From: Aureibaculum algae
GTDB lineage: Bacteria > Bacteroidota > Bacteroidia > Flavobacteriales > Flavobacteriaceae
Assembly: GCF_006065315.1 (NCBI RefSeq)
Contig: NZ_CP040749.1
Location: forward strand, 558,001 to 622,000
Reading direction: 5' to 3'
Length of the DNA stretch: 64,000 nt
The notes under the pieces are model-generated. The model made no database searches. It saw only the letters and a program-made list of their open reading frames with translations, and was not told where the DNA came from. The translations under genes and the position numbers were made by a program. The stretch's first letter is position 1. Each line of letters begins with the position of its first letter. Shown here one piece after another: positions 53,977 to 63,284 of this stretch.

Positions 53977-54108
53977 CACCGTGTAAAAAAAATTGCTAGT
54001 AAAAGCCTACTTACGAAAATCCTCGCGGATTTTCTTGGTTCGTATTTTATTTGCTAAATTCACTGCTTTTAAAACCGCTACTTTCCTTACACAATCACGT
54101 TAGGTATC
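53968..54108 (+). other. attC-like site 12 (uninterrupted)
   Basis: Inverse core GTTGGGTAAC (53968-53977) complements the cassette start GTTACCCAAC (51007-51016). Apical hairpin GAAAATCC-TCGC-GGATTTTC at 54015-54034. The core GTTAGGTA at 54099-54106 starts cassette 13. Confidence 0.8.
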
Positions 54109-54152
54109 ATTCTGACCCGTCCTGAAATATGTATACATAAATCAATAAGTAT

Positions 54153-54518
54153 ATGTATAAAAATGACAGAGTAACTAGACGTTACAGTGAACCTTTTAAA
54201 TTAAAAATTTTAGCCGAACTTAGTACTGGTAAATACACAAAGAGTCAATTAGGAAAACTCTACAGTATTGCACCTACAACCATCAATGAATGGATCAGAA
54301 AGTACGAACGTAATGACTTAATGAACACTAGAGTTATGGTAGAAACCAAAGATGAGATAACACGAATTAAAGCACTCCAAAAAGAGATTGAACAACTTAA
54401 AAAACTAGTCTTGAAAAAGGATTTAGATGAGCTGGTAAATGAGTCTTACTTGGAAGTAGCCGCTCAAAAACTAGGCTATAAGAATGTTTTAGAACTTAAA
54501 AAAAAACTAAACATCTAG
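54153..54518 (+). CDS. IS3-family transposase OrfA (copy C)
   Basis: 121 residues, translation identical to copy B: HTH followed by a leucine zipper. Confidence 0.9.
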   Translation: MYKNDRVTRRYSEPFKLKILAELSTGKYTKSQLGKLYSIAPTTINEWIRKYERNDLMNTRVMVETKDEITRIKALQKEIEQLKKLVLKKDLDELVNESYLEVAAQKLGYKNVLELKKKLNI

Positions 54519-55375
54519 CTTTAATATTAGCTGTATCTAAAGACAAGGGACTTACATCTATTGCTAACATTTGCAATTGTTTTGATTTAAAACGTGATGC
54601 CTTTTATAAATACCGTAACAGGTATAAACAAAGACATATATTTAAAAATCAGATCATTGAAATCGTTAAAAAAAGACGTAAGTCCTTACCTAGAGAAGGG
54701 GTGCGTAAACTCATGAAATCGTTGAAGAAAGACTTTGATAAAGAGAAACTAAAAGTGGGTAGAGACACCTTGTTTAATGTCCTTAGAGAACATCAAATGT
54801 TAACTCTTAGAAAGAAATACAGTTGTAGAACAACGAACTCTTATCATCGGTTTTATAAGTATAACAATATCATAAAAAATATTGAAGTTAATAGACCTAA
54901 TCAAGTTTGGGTATCTGACATCACCTATATCAGAACCGTAAAAGGGTTTTGTTATCTAGCACTAATAACAGACATGCATTCGCGTAAAATTGTAGGATAT
55001 GACCTGAGTGATAGCCTAGAATTAAAAGGTTGTATAAGAGCTCTTAATAAAGCGATATACCAAGCTAAAAATATTGATGGATTAATACATCATTCGGATA
55101 GAGGAATACAATATTGCAGTAATGTATACACCCAAATACTTAAAAGAAAAAAAATAAACATTAGTATGACTGAAGAAAACCATTGTTATGAAAATGCAAT
55201 GGCCGAGCGTGTAAATGGTATTTTAAAAGATGAATTTTATTTAGACCAGACCTTTACTAATGTAGCACACGCCAAAAGAGCTACAAAAAATGCAATTAAT
55301 TTATATAATGAAATAAGATTACACTTATCTTTAGACTTTAAAACACCAAATATGGTATATAAATTATCAGCCTAA
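54510..55375 (+). CDS. IS3-family transposase OrfB (copy C), by -1 frameshift
   Basis: Integrase-core domain identical to copy B. First conventional start is the GTG at 54701; the frame is open upstream into OrfA. Confidence 0.85.
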
Positions 55376-55443
55376 ATTAAATTTTAACCTGTAGCCATAT
55401 TTCAGGACTAGACATTCAAATTGCAGCCAGCAAAACGAGTCAC

Positions 55444-55878
55444 TTAACTTGAATGAACTTCAATTGATTTTTCTTTTACTGATTTATACATTTTATAAAG
55501 TTTGATGAATGCTAATAACTCAATACCTACAATAACAAGATGAATAATTAAATCCATTGTAGGGGAAGCGGGTGCATTAATCAATGGAAACAAAGGGTCT
55601 ATGATTGTTTCAAACCCCTCACGTAATATATTCATTATAAACATTACCAAGAACAATTTTATATCTTTAGAAATCATAATTACTATTGATACAATTGCCA
55701 TTACAGCAGTTCTTGCAGCAAATTCGTAAGCGAGATTATAGTCTGCGATAGTTTCAATTGTAATGCCTGATGCGATAACTGCCTTGTGGTCGAGTAAGAA
55801 TTGATATACCTGTGAGAACATAATTAGTATTAATACTCCTTGTAAGATATTAATCCAAAGTGGAATTTTTGTTTTCAT
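55444..55878 (-). CDS. four-helix membrane protein of unknown function
   Basis: A 144-residue protein with about four transmembrane helices (LWINILQGVLILIMFSQVYQF, ARTAVMAIVSIVIMIS, IKLFLVMFIMNILREG, LIIHLVIVGIELLAFIKLY). It resembles small DoxX/DUF4345-like membrane proteins but no family is certain. It is divergent from the HxlR regulator across 125 bp and is the probable regulated gene. It is one of the few cassette genes read against the array direction. Confidence 0.7.
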   Translation of the reverse strand: MKTKIPLWINILQGVLILIMFSQVYQFLLDHKAVIASGITIETIADYNLAYEFAARTAVMAIVSIVIMISKDIKLFLVMFIMNILREGFETIIDPLFPLINAPASPTMDLIIHLVIVGIELLAFIKLYKMYKSVKEKSIEVHSS

Positions 55879-55909
55879 ATTGTAAATATTTATATATTAG
55901 TTACACAAA

Positions 55910-55991
55910 GTTACTTTTATTAGTAACTAATAGTTACTTTTGAGTGAAAATTGCACTCAGAATAACAAAAAAGTAGTTACTTATAAGTAAC
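55910..55991. promoter_or_regulatory. Divergent promoter/operator region with GTTAC palindromes
   Basis: A perfect 16-bp palindrome GTTACTTATAAGTAAC lies at 55976-55991, 12 bp before the HxlR start codon. A second dyad, GTTAC-N8-GTAAC, is at 55910-55927, and a TACTTTTG -7 element at 55935-55942 reads toward HxlR. Repeated GTTAC half-sites fit binding by a dimeric winged-helix regulator to control both genes. Confidence 0.65.
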
Positions 55992-56003
55992 AATTGAAAG
56001 ACT

Positions 56004-56390
56004 ATGAAAGAAAAGAACCTCCAAAATTGTCCCCTAACTCAAGCACTTTTGGTAATTGGAGGAAAGTGGAAGCCAATAATAATTTCTCATTTACGAAAAT
56101 CACCAAAGCGTTTTGGACAACTAAATGCATTGATACCTAAAATTTCAAGAAAAGTTTTAACAACTCAATTACAAGAATTGGTTAGAGATGAATTGTTAAC
56201 TCGCCAAAGTTACGCAGAAATACCTCCTCGTGTTGAATATCGACTTACTGAAAAATCCAAGGAACTTGTACCCATTTTTAAATCAATGTCAGAATGGGGG
56301 ATGTACTTGGTTGAGAAGAATAGTGAAAATAAAACGCTACCTAACAATGGTAATCGTTGCACAAGCACCAAAATAGACCATCTGGATTAA
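56004..56390 (+). CDS. HxlR-family transcriptional regulator, 3' end altered by an IS
   Basis: A 128-residue HxlR winged-helix regulator: NCPLTQALLVIGGKWKPIIISHL (with the conserved Cys at residue 8), KRFGQLNALIPKISRKVLTTQLQEL and a wing RVEYRLTEKSKELVPIF. The gene naturally runs into the attC-like site; without the IS it would end at TAG a few codons after ACAATG. The IS1182 insertion at 56350 replaces the last residues with GNRCTSTKIDHLD. The DNA-binding domain is untouched, so it is probably functional. Confidence 0.88.
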   Translation: MKEKNLQNCPLTQALLVIGGKWKPIIISHLRKSPKRFGQLNALIPKISRKVLTTQLQELVRDELLTRQSYAEIPPRVEYRLTEKSKELVPIFKSMSEWGMYLVEKNSENKTLPNNGNRCTSTKIDHLD

Positions 56391-58103
56391 TTGGGGATTT
56401 ATTTTTAGTAGTTTTAAGCGTGGCTATAATTTTTTCTGTCCCCTATTTCATCTTTTTTAAAAGGCTTAAAATGGCTTGATCTGCTCAATATATGCCAAAA
56501 ACAGTGAGTTAAGTACAGCGCAAGTGATTTGGCATCACTTCTGACAACTTTACTTGTGAATTTTAGGTACTTTTTCAGGTTGTAGGCAATGGCGGAGAGA
56601 TGCATCACCTTGTTGGCTTGCTCAATGCCAATGGTATTTATTTTACGTAAGCCCATGAATTGAGTTAGCGTTCCAAAGACAGGTTCAACAGTACTCTGTC
56701 GTTTTGATTTCATATAACGACCTTGGTTGCTGCTTACGCGATGGTTATTTCGTTCGTATTCTTCTCTGTAATAAGTTACCGAAAATTTCTTTTCTTGTGC
56801 TGTCTTACCTAAACATTGTTTTCTTATCGGACAGTCTCTACAAATTTTTGAGGAGATTCTATATTCCTTTTTCTTACTACCTGTTCTATAATCATTAAAC
56901 ACTTTTTTAAAGGGAACGATATGACCCTCTGGACAGAGATAATGATCCTCTTGTTTGACATATTCAAAATCCTCAGGACCGCCTTTATACGTCCCGTGAG
57001 GTGGTATAAAACTTCGTAAACCTATTTTTTCCAAAAAAGCATAATTCTCTCCATCACTATAGCCTGTATCGGCCACTAGATTTTGCCATAAGATCCCTTG
57101 TTTGTTCAATCGTTTTTTTAATCGAGGTACAATGTCTTGTAAGTATTGGCTGTCTTTCTTATCTGCCTTATACGCTTTAATGTCAGTGATTACATGATGT
57201 CCAGTGTCAACACTTAGCTGACTCATATAGTTCAGCTTGCGTGCCTTGCCTGGCTTTACACTAATTTTAGCATCCGGATCGGTGGGACTATAATGCGTTT
57301 TGTTTGAGGTGTATTTTGAGTTTTTATTGTTTGCACCCGTGCGTTGATCTTGATCTTTTGACCATTTTTTATTCCGACTTTTAATAGCAGACAATTCTTG
57401 CTTGGTGGCACTAATTTTTTTTTGAGCATCTGAAGCTTTATTCTCTTTGGCTTTTCGAATAGGCTTTTGTTTATCCATGCTACTGATATGGCGTAGCTTT
57501 TTTAAGTGGTCTTCTAATTCTTCTTCAGGCACTTTTAACTCCAAGGTATCCATCGAGGCATTTGCCTTTATTGGAGCAGAATCTATCGCTTGAGTATGGC
57601 CACTTACCATGCCTTTGTCAACACACATAATTAAAACACGCGTAAAGACTTCTTCAAAAACTTTTTCTGGATATAATTGACGCGTACGACTTATTGTGCT
57701 ATGCCAGGGCAACTCTTCATCAATATCATAGCCTAAAAAATACAATATGTCCAAACGTAAACTACAATGGGCAATCAACTGTCGATCACTGATAATATTC
57801 TCTAAATATCCCACCAAACACAACTTGAAAAACACGGTAGGATCTATGCTCTTTTGACCACTGTCTCCATAATAAGGACGTGTCAGTACATATAGAAAAT
57901 GTAGGTCTAATTCCCCATTTAATCGTCGATAAAAATTCTCCTTTGGAATCCGATCACTCATTCGGAATTGAGTGAATAATTTCTCTTGATACTCTTTTTT
58001 GCCTTGCATACCTCAAGATACAGAATATCAGTCTAATGACCAATAAATTCATGCGTTTTTTAGTTCATTTTATCCCTAATTATATATATCTTGTGCAACA
58101 GGC
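56350..58103. mobile_element. IS1182-family insertion sequence, copy 5 (1754 bp)
   Basis: Same ends and length as copy 1; perfect 6-bp direct repeat ACAATG (56344-56349 and 58104-58109). Confidence 0.88.
56414..58009 (-). CDS. IS1182-family transposase (copy 5)
   Basis: Intact 531-residue DDE transposase, identical in translation to copies 1-4. Confidence 0.93.
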   Translation of the reverse strand: MQGKKEYQEKLFTQFRMSDRIPKENFYRRLNGELDLHFLYVLTRPYYGDSGQKSIDPTVFFKLCLVGYLENIISDRQLIAHCSLRLDILYFLGYDIDEELPWHSTISRTRQLYPEKVFEEVFTRVLIMCVDKGMVSGHTQAIDSAPIKANASMDTLELKVPEEELEDHLKKLRHISSMDKQKPIRKAKENKASDAQKKISATKQELSAIKSRNKKWSKDQDQRTGANNKNSKYTSNKTHYSPTDPDAKISVKPGKARKLNYMSQLSVDTGHHVITDIKAYKADKKDSQYLQDIVPRLKKRLNKQGILWQNLVADTGYSDGENYAFLEKIGLRSFIPPHGTYKGGPEDFEYVKQEDHYLCPEGHIVPFKKVFNDYRTGSKKKEYRISSKICRDCPIRKQCLGKTAQEKKFSVTYYREEYERNNHRVSSNQGRYMKSKRQSTVEPVFGTLTQFMGLRKINTIGIEQANKVMHLSAIAYNLKKYLKFTSKVVRSDAKSLALYLTHCFWHILSRSSHFKPFKKDEIGDRKNYSHA

Positions 58104-58237
58104 ACAATGTATATAAAAAATAGGCGGAATAGTGCTAAGTTCAGAGGTTTTGGCTCGTATCGAAATTTGTGTATAACCGAAAGTTTCGTGCTTCGTAATC
58201 GCCTACTTTTCATATACTAAACGTTGTACGCAATTAT

Positions 58238-59548
58238 GGTACGGTAAAGGGACATCCTTTACAAAGTTAAAGGGACATAGTTTACACTTTTAAGATTCAT
58301 AAATTACTTGAAAAAGTATTTATCATGGTCTGGAAAGCAAAAACTAAAATGGAACAAAAAGTAGAATTTATTCATGAATGGTTAACCGGGAAATATACCA
58401 TTACAGAACTTTGTAGGTCATTTAATATATCTCGACCTACTGCTTACAAATTGATTTCTCGGTATGAAAAAATGGGACTATCGGGATTAATTGAGCAAAA
58501 AAGAGCCCCAATTAATCATCCCAACAGAACCAATCAAAAGGTTGAAAATTCAATCTTAAAATTAAAAAACAAACACATGCTTTGGGGTGCGAAGAAAATT
58601 CGGATTTTGTTGTTTAAAGAGTATGCTAAAGAACTTATTCCAAGTGTGGTGACTGTTCACAACATCCTTTCTAAAAATGGCCTAGTTAAACCTCAAAAGC
58701 GAAGCAGAAGAGTCAAGCCAGTATTCCCCATTTTCGATCCTAAAAAGTGTAATGAAGTTTGGAGTGCAGACTATAAAGGAAAGTTTTTAATGGGCAATAA
58801 AATTTACTGTCATCCACTTACTATAGCCGATTCTAAGAGTAGATTTTTGTTTACAGCAAAAGGGCATTATAAAGAGAACTTCATCTCTGTTAAGCAAGAG
58901 TTTACAAAGGTTTTTAGAAAGTATGGCATCCCTAAACAAATACATACAGACAATGGTAGTCCATTTGGATCTGTAGCTGCCATTCAAAGATATACAAGGT
59001 TATCTTATTGGTTTATTGAATTGGGAATTGACCCTGTTTATTCCGACCCAGCACGCCCAGACCAAAACGGACGACACGAGCGAATGCACCGTGATTTAAA
59101 GGCTGCTTGTGCCAAACCTTCAGCATTTGATCTCAAGGCACAACAACGTAGTTTAAATCGGTTTGTAAAAGAATATAATCACATTAGGCCTCATGAATCT
59201 TTAGGAATGAAAACCCCTGCAGATTGCCATGATTTTTCCAATAGACCATACCCTGAAAAAATTCCAAAATATGATTATCATTCAACTATGAAAGTGATGA
59301 AAGTATGTCAAAATGGAGCCATGCGGTGGAAGTCATATTATTGGGTATATTTAACTTCTGGACTTAAAGGGAAATATGTCGGTGCTCAAGATCAAGGAAA
59401 TGGAATTTGGAGAGTATTTTATAGAGACGTATTTTTAGGTTATTTTAACGAAAAAAAAATAAGAGACAAACAAGTATCAATTAGACTAAGTCAGAATCTA
59501 GTGTAAAGGATGTGACTTTAACTTTGTAAACTATCTGCCTTAACGAAC
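58238..59548. mobile_element. IS481-family insertion sequence, copy B (1311 bp)
   Basis: Same length and ends as copy A (9698-11008), with a 5-bp duplication ATTAT (58233-58237 and 59549-59553). Inserted 15 nt after the G of the cassette 14 core, the same offset as copy A. Confidence 0.9.
58325..59506 (+). CDS. IS481-family transposase, full length (copy B)
   Basis: A 393-residue transposase with N-terminal HTH, HTH-like SILKLKNKHMLWGAKKIRILL, DDE triad (WSADYKG, HTDNGSPFG, NGRHERMHR) and an intact C-terminus (RDVFLGYFNEKKIRDKQVS). Copy A at 9785 lacks the last 28 residues through one substitution. Confidence 0.93.
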   Translation: MVWKAKTKMEQKVEFIHEWLTGKYTITELCRSFNISRPTAYKLISRYEKMGLSGLIEQKRAPINHPNRTNQKVENSILKLKNKHMLWGAKKIRILLFKEYAKELIPSVVTVHNILSKNGLVKPQKRSRRVKPVFPIFDPKKCNEVWSADYKGKFLMGNKIYCHPLTIADSKSRFLFTAKGHYKENFISVKQEFTKVFRKYGIPKQIHTDNGSPFGSVAAIQRYTRLSYWFIELGIDPVYSDPARPDQNGRHERMHRDLKAACAKPSAFDLKAQQRSLNRFVKEYNHIRPHESLGMKTPADCHDFSNRPYPEKIPKYDYHSTMKVMKVCQNGAMRWKSYYWVYLTSGLKGKYVGAQDQGNGIWRVFYRDVFLGYFNEKKIRDKQVSIRLSQNLV

Positions 59549-59562
59549 ATTATAACCAAACA

Positions 59563-60166
59563 ATGAAAATACAGTTTTATACAATTATGTTTTTTGTCTT
59601 TTTTGTTAGTTGTACCGAGAAAAAAAAATCTAAGCAAGAAGATTCACGAAATGTTGAACACATCACAACAGATGATAAAATTATCGGTGATTTTGACAGA
59701 GAAAAATATCCGATATTACAAAACGCTATTCTACTCAAATTAGATGGAAAATTTAACGATGCAATTATTGAATTCAAAAAAGCAGAAGCGGAATATGGTA
59801 AGATGATTCCAATATTCTAAAATAGGAGTTTCCTATGACCAAATTGGACAAATAAAAAACGCAGAGTTGGATTTTACTCGATGTCTTAAAATGGATTCGA
59901 CATATTTACCGGCTCTTTTGAACAGAGGGATAGTTTACGTACATAGTGAGCGAATTGAAAAAGCTTTAGCCGATTTTAATAAATCTATTGAATTAAACCC
60001 TACAGAGCCAGCATCTTATCTGAACAGAGCTGTTGCTTATAGAGAATCTGATAAAAATGATTTAGCTTGTTTAGATTTAAAAAAAGCGAAATTACTCGGG
60101 ATTTCAGAAAAGTATAATTCTGATATGACGGACAAAATGATTGTCGAGCTAAATTGCGGAAAATAA
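59563..60166 (+). pseudogene. TPR-repeat lipoprotein, frameshifted
   Basis: The first frame (59563-59820, 85 codons) encodes a lipoprotein signal (FFVFFVSC) and the start of a TPR (ILLKLDGKFNDAIIEFKKAEAEYGK), then stops. The next frame, open from 59807 and conventionally started at 59867, continues with GVSYDQIGQIKNAELDFTRCLKMD and two more TPR units (ALLNRGIVYVHSERIEKALADF; SYLNRAVAYRESDKNDLACLDL). One missing base near 59816-59822 joins them into a protein of about 200 residues. Gene of cassette 14, directly behind the IS481 copy. Confidence 0.8.
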
Positions 60167-60883
60167 CTGCGTACAACAAAGGTAATCGTTGCACAAGCAG
60201 TAAAAACCCCCTTTTAAATCAATAATTGACTTGATTTCAACCATTTTAAGAACGGCTGTAATTTAATCTTCTACCTCAATTGAATATTTTTAAAAAGGTT
60301 ATACCAGCTTATTTTATCCCATATATTGTTAATATTTTGAGTTAAATAGGTTGTAAGTGATTTGGCATCACTTCTTACTACTTTACTGTTAAATTTTAGG
60401 TATTTCTTTAAATTATAGGCGATTGCTGATAGGTGCATCACCTTATTAGCTTGTTGTATGCCAACGGTATTTATTTTTCTGAGTCCCATAAATTGGGTAA
60501 GTGTACCAAAGACAGGTTCAACTGTACTCTGCCTTTTAGATTTCATATACCGTCCTCGTTTGCTGTTTACCCGTTGGTTATTGCGTTCATATTCTTCTCT
60601 ATAATACGTTACCGAAAACTTCTTTTCTTGTGCCGTTTTACCTAAACATTGCCTTTTCATTGGACAGGCCCTACATATTTTAGATGATATCCTATATTCC
60701 TTCTTCTTGGTGTGGGTTCTGTAATCATTAAATACTTTTTTAAAGGGAACTATCTTGCCGTGTGGGCAAATATAATGGTCGTAAGTTTTGTTATAAATAA
60801 ACCCTTCTGGACCTCCTTTATAGGTGCCATGTGGCGGTATGTAACTTGTTAAACCTATTTTTTCTAAAAAAGCATAATTTTCT

Positions 60884-60901
60884 CCCCCGACGCTTCGGGG
60901 C
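60884..60901. repeat. Mini-palindrome inserted in the decayed transposase, unit 1
   Basis: CCCCGA-CGCT-TCGGGG hairpin in place of four bases found in intact copies. A second unit with the same 6-bp stem lies near 61666. Confidence 0.6.
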
Positions 60902-61664
60902 TATAACCTGTGTCCGCAACACAGTTTTTCCATATCAAACCTTGTCTGTTTAATCTATTCTTTAATCTTGGTACAATGTCTTGCAAGTATTGGCTATCTT
61001 TCTTATCGGCCATATACGCTCTAATATCTGTAATTACATGATGCCCTGTATCAACACTTAATTGGCTCATATAATTTAACTTTCGTGCCTTGCCCGGTTT
61101 TACACTTATTTTTGCATCGGGGTCAGTTGGACTATAATGGGTTTTGTTTGAGGTGTATTTACTACCTTTATTACCCGCTCCTGGACGTTGGTCTTGGTCT
61201 TTTGACCACTTTTTGTTTCTGCCCTTTATAGCTGTCAGTTCTTGTTTGCTCGCTGATACAGTCTTTTGTGATGGGGTCGCTTTGTTGGTTTTGGCTTTAC
61301 GTATTGGCTTGTCCTTATCCATCGCACTTAGTTGACGGATTTTTTTTAAATGCTCTTCCAACTCTTCTTCTGGCACTTTCAGTTCTAAACTATCCATGGA
61401 AGCATTCGCCTTGACTGGAGCTGAATCTATCGCTTGAGTATGCCCACTTACCATGCCTTTTTCAATACACATCATTAAAACTCTTGTAAATACTTCTTCA
61501 AAAATAGCTTCAGGATACAATTGACGAGTTCGACTTATGGTGCTATGCCATGGTAGTTCTTCATCAATATCATAGCCTAAAAAATATAAAATATCTATAC
61601 GCAAACTACAATGAGATATCAACTGGCGATCGCTGATGATGTTCTCTAAATAACCAACCAAACA

Positions 61665-61682
61665 CCCCCGAGACTTCGGGGA
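61665..61682. repeat. Mini-palindrome inserted in the decayed transposase, unit 2
   Basis: CCCCGA-GACT-TCGGGG hairpin replacing about six bases of the intact transposase sequence and shifting the frame. Confidence 0.6.
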
Positions 61683-62058
61683 AAAAACACCGTAGGGTCA
61701 ATGCTCTTTTGACCGCTATCACCATAATAAGAACGCGTCAATTCATAAAGGAAATGCAAGTCCAATGCTTGCTTTAAACGTCTGTAAAAATTCTCGGGGG
61801 GAATCCGATCACTCATCAGAAATTGAGTGAACAGTTTTTCTTGATATTTTTTTTTGCCTTGCATAATACAAGATACTAAAAATCACTAACTTGTGCAACA
61901 GGCACAACGTATATAATTTATTGCTGGCTTCTCGCCTACTTACGAAAGTCCTCACGGATTTTCTATTCGGTTTTTATTTGCTAAATTACGTGCTTAACCA
62001 CGCAACAAACCATATACGTATTCCAAGATCAAATCCTAATAAAAAAACACTTATTTTC

Positions 62059-63051
62059 TTAAGCTGCATGTTGCTGAAGAACCACATAAGGTGTTCCTCT
62101 TTTTACAACTGCAAAAGCTCTAGCTATTAGTTTATTTCTAACATTATTTATGGCTAACATTTTATCTTTTCCTTCTGCCAATTTTCTTTTATAATACAGT
62201 CTTAATTCGGTGTCATGTTGTATTGCTGATACACTTGCCATACTCAGCAAACTTTTCATTTTTCTATCTCCTAAATAATGACATTGTTTTCTGCGATGTA
62301 TACTAGTACCTGAGCGATGCTCAAATGGTGCTGTACCACAATAGCTAGAAAAGGCTCGCCAACTAGCAAATCGAGTGAAATTTCCTGTGTGATAAATTAG
62401 TTGACATGCAACTACTAAACCAACACCTTTAAGACTGGATAGTAATTCGTAATTCTTGTTCATAGTATCATCTGCTGTGATTATCTCTTTAATTCTATCT
62501 TCTATACCTTTTACTTGCTTAGATAAGTAATCTATACTGCGTTTTAAGCTAATACATCCAAAATCTGTTGTTGGACTTGACAATAGTACTTTCATCTCTT
62601 TTAAAGTGCCTTTAAGTCCTGCATTGTTTCTTACTAATTGATCTCTTAAAGCTAGTAATCTGCCTAACTCTAAATGAGACATACTCTTTACTGTACTTGG
62701 CTGTAACTCTTCTCTGTAAAGCCATGCGTATCTTGCTATAAGTTTGGCGTCTAACTTATCTGTTTTCTCTTTTACAACTCCGCTGGAGCGTTTTATTTTT
62801 AATGGACTTTCTTCTACATAAACAATATCTTGACTATGTAAATAAAGTGCTAACTTTAAGGAGTAATAACCTGTATTCTCAAAACAGTAAAAAACCTTGC
62901 TTGTTTTTGTCTGTTTCAAAACCCATTTTAATAGTCTTTTATATCCTATTAAATCATTAACAAACTCTTTGTGGACTTGTGCTTGATAACAATAAGCATC
63001 AATTGTTTTTTTTGATACATCAATTCCTACTACTTCTTCGTAATTTTTCAT
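62059..63051 (-). CDS. IS110-family transposase, type B (copy 2)
   Basis: A 330-residue DEDD transposase: VVGIDVSKKTIDAYCYQ, KEKTDKLDAKLIARYAW, LKGVGLVVACQLIYHTGNF and SSYCGTAPFEHRSGTS. Same length as its homologue at 20165 but clearly diverged. Confidence 0.93.
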   Translation of the reverse strand: MKNYEEVVGIDVSKKTIDAYCYQAQVHKEFVNDLIGYKRLLKWVLKQTKTSKVFYCFENTGYYSLKLALYLHSQDIVYVEESPLKIKRSSGVVKEKTDKLDAKLIARYAWLYREELQPSTVKSMSHLELGRLLALRDQLVRNNAGLKGTLKEMKVLLSSPTTDFGCISLKRSIDYLSKQVKGIEDRIKEIITADDTMNKNYELLSSLKGVGLVVACQLIYHTGNFTRFASWRAFSSYCGTAPFEHRSGTSIHRRKQCHYLGDRKMKSLLSMASVSAIQHDTELRLYYKRKLAEGKDKMLAINNVRNKLIARAFAVVKRGTPYVVLQQHAA

Positions 63052-63246
63052 ATTTTTACAATTAGTGTGAATAAATATGTTGCGTTAACTACTTCCTTTA
63101 TCGGGAGAATTGTCTCCTGGTATTCCAAATGGTTCTTGGCAACTTGATAGAAAGAGAGGACTCGTACGTGTAAGGGAGCGTTATTCTAAAACACGTTATA
63201 GTTCTCCTCTTTTTCTATCTAAAGATATTTATTACAAACTAAAGAA
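63052..63246 (-). ncRNA. candidate bridge RNA region of IS110 type B (copy 2)
   Basis: It shares its framework with 21158-21383 (GTATTCCAAATGGT, AGAGGACTC, GTTATAGTTCTCCTCTT). The variable patch AAACACGTT (63189-63197) is identical to the right target flank AAACACGTT at 63245-63253. In the sister element both patch and flank read AGACCGTT instead. Confidence 0.5.
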
Positions 63247-63284
63247 ACACGTTGTGTGTAATTAAACGAAACCGACAGGAAACT

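Larger units (their letters stand above)
54113..55414. mobile_element. IS3-family insertion sequence, copy C (1302 bp)
   Basis: Same sequence as copy B with its own 3-bp duplication TTC (54110-54112 and 55415-55417), so an independent insertion. Again 14 nt after the G of the core. Confidence 0.9.
56338..58232 (+). other. attC-like site 13, interrupted by an IS1182-family copy
   Basis: Inverse core TACCTAAC (56338-56345) matches the cassette start GTTAGGTA (54099-54106). After the IS the hairpin GTATATAAAAAATAGGCGG ... CGCCTACTTTTCATATAC closes at the core GTTGTACGCA (58223-58232). Confidence 0.75.
60271..61864 (-). pseudogene. IS1182-family transposase, broken (copy 6)
   Basis: It aligns end to end with the 531-residue transposase but in fragments (61864-61646, 61661-60864, about 60890-60661, 60660-60271). 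Two of the breaks coincide with small GC-rich palindromes, CCCCGACGCTTCGGGG near 60885 and CCCCGAGACTTCGGGG near 61665, absent from the intact copies. Not functional as read. Confidence 0.88.
60182..61903. mobile_element. Decayed IS1182-family relative, copy 6 (1722 bp)
   Basis: It keeps the GTTGCACAAG / TTGTGCAAC ends and the same attC-like position as copies 1-5 but differs at many sites. The flanking hexamers ACAAAG (60176-60181) and ACAACG (61904-61909) differ by one base, consistent with age. Confidence 0.82.
62020..63246. mobile_element. IS110-family element, type B copy 2 (ends approximate)
   Basis: Related to the element at 20126-21383, with the transposase on the minus strand and the longer non-coding end upstream of it. 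The left flank TATACGT (62013-62019) and right flank ACACGTTG are again attC-like right-arm and core sequences. Confidence 0.75.
60168..63260 (+). other. attC-like site 14, interrupted by a decayed IS1182 copy and IS110 type B
   Basis: Inverse core TGCGTACAAC (60168-60177) complements the start GTTGTACGCA (58223-58232). Hairpin parts lie at 61904-62020 with the apical stem GAAAGTCC-TCAC-GGATTTTC (one G-T wobble) at 61944-61963. The core GTTGTGTGTA is at 63251-63260. Confidence 0.72.
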
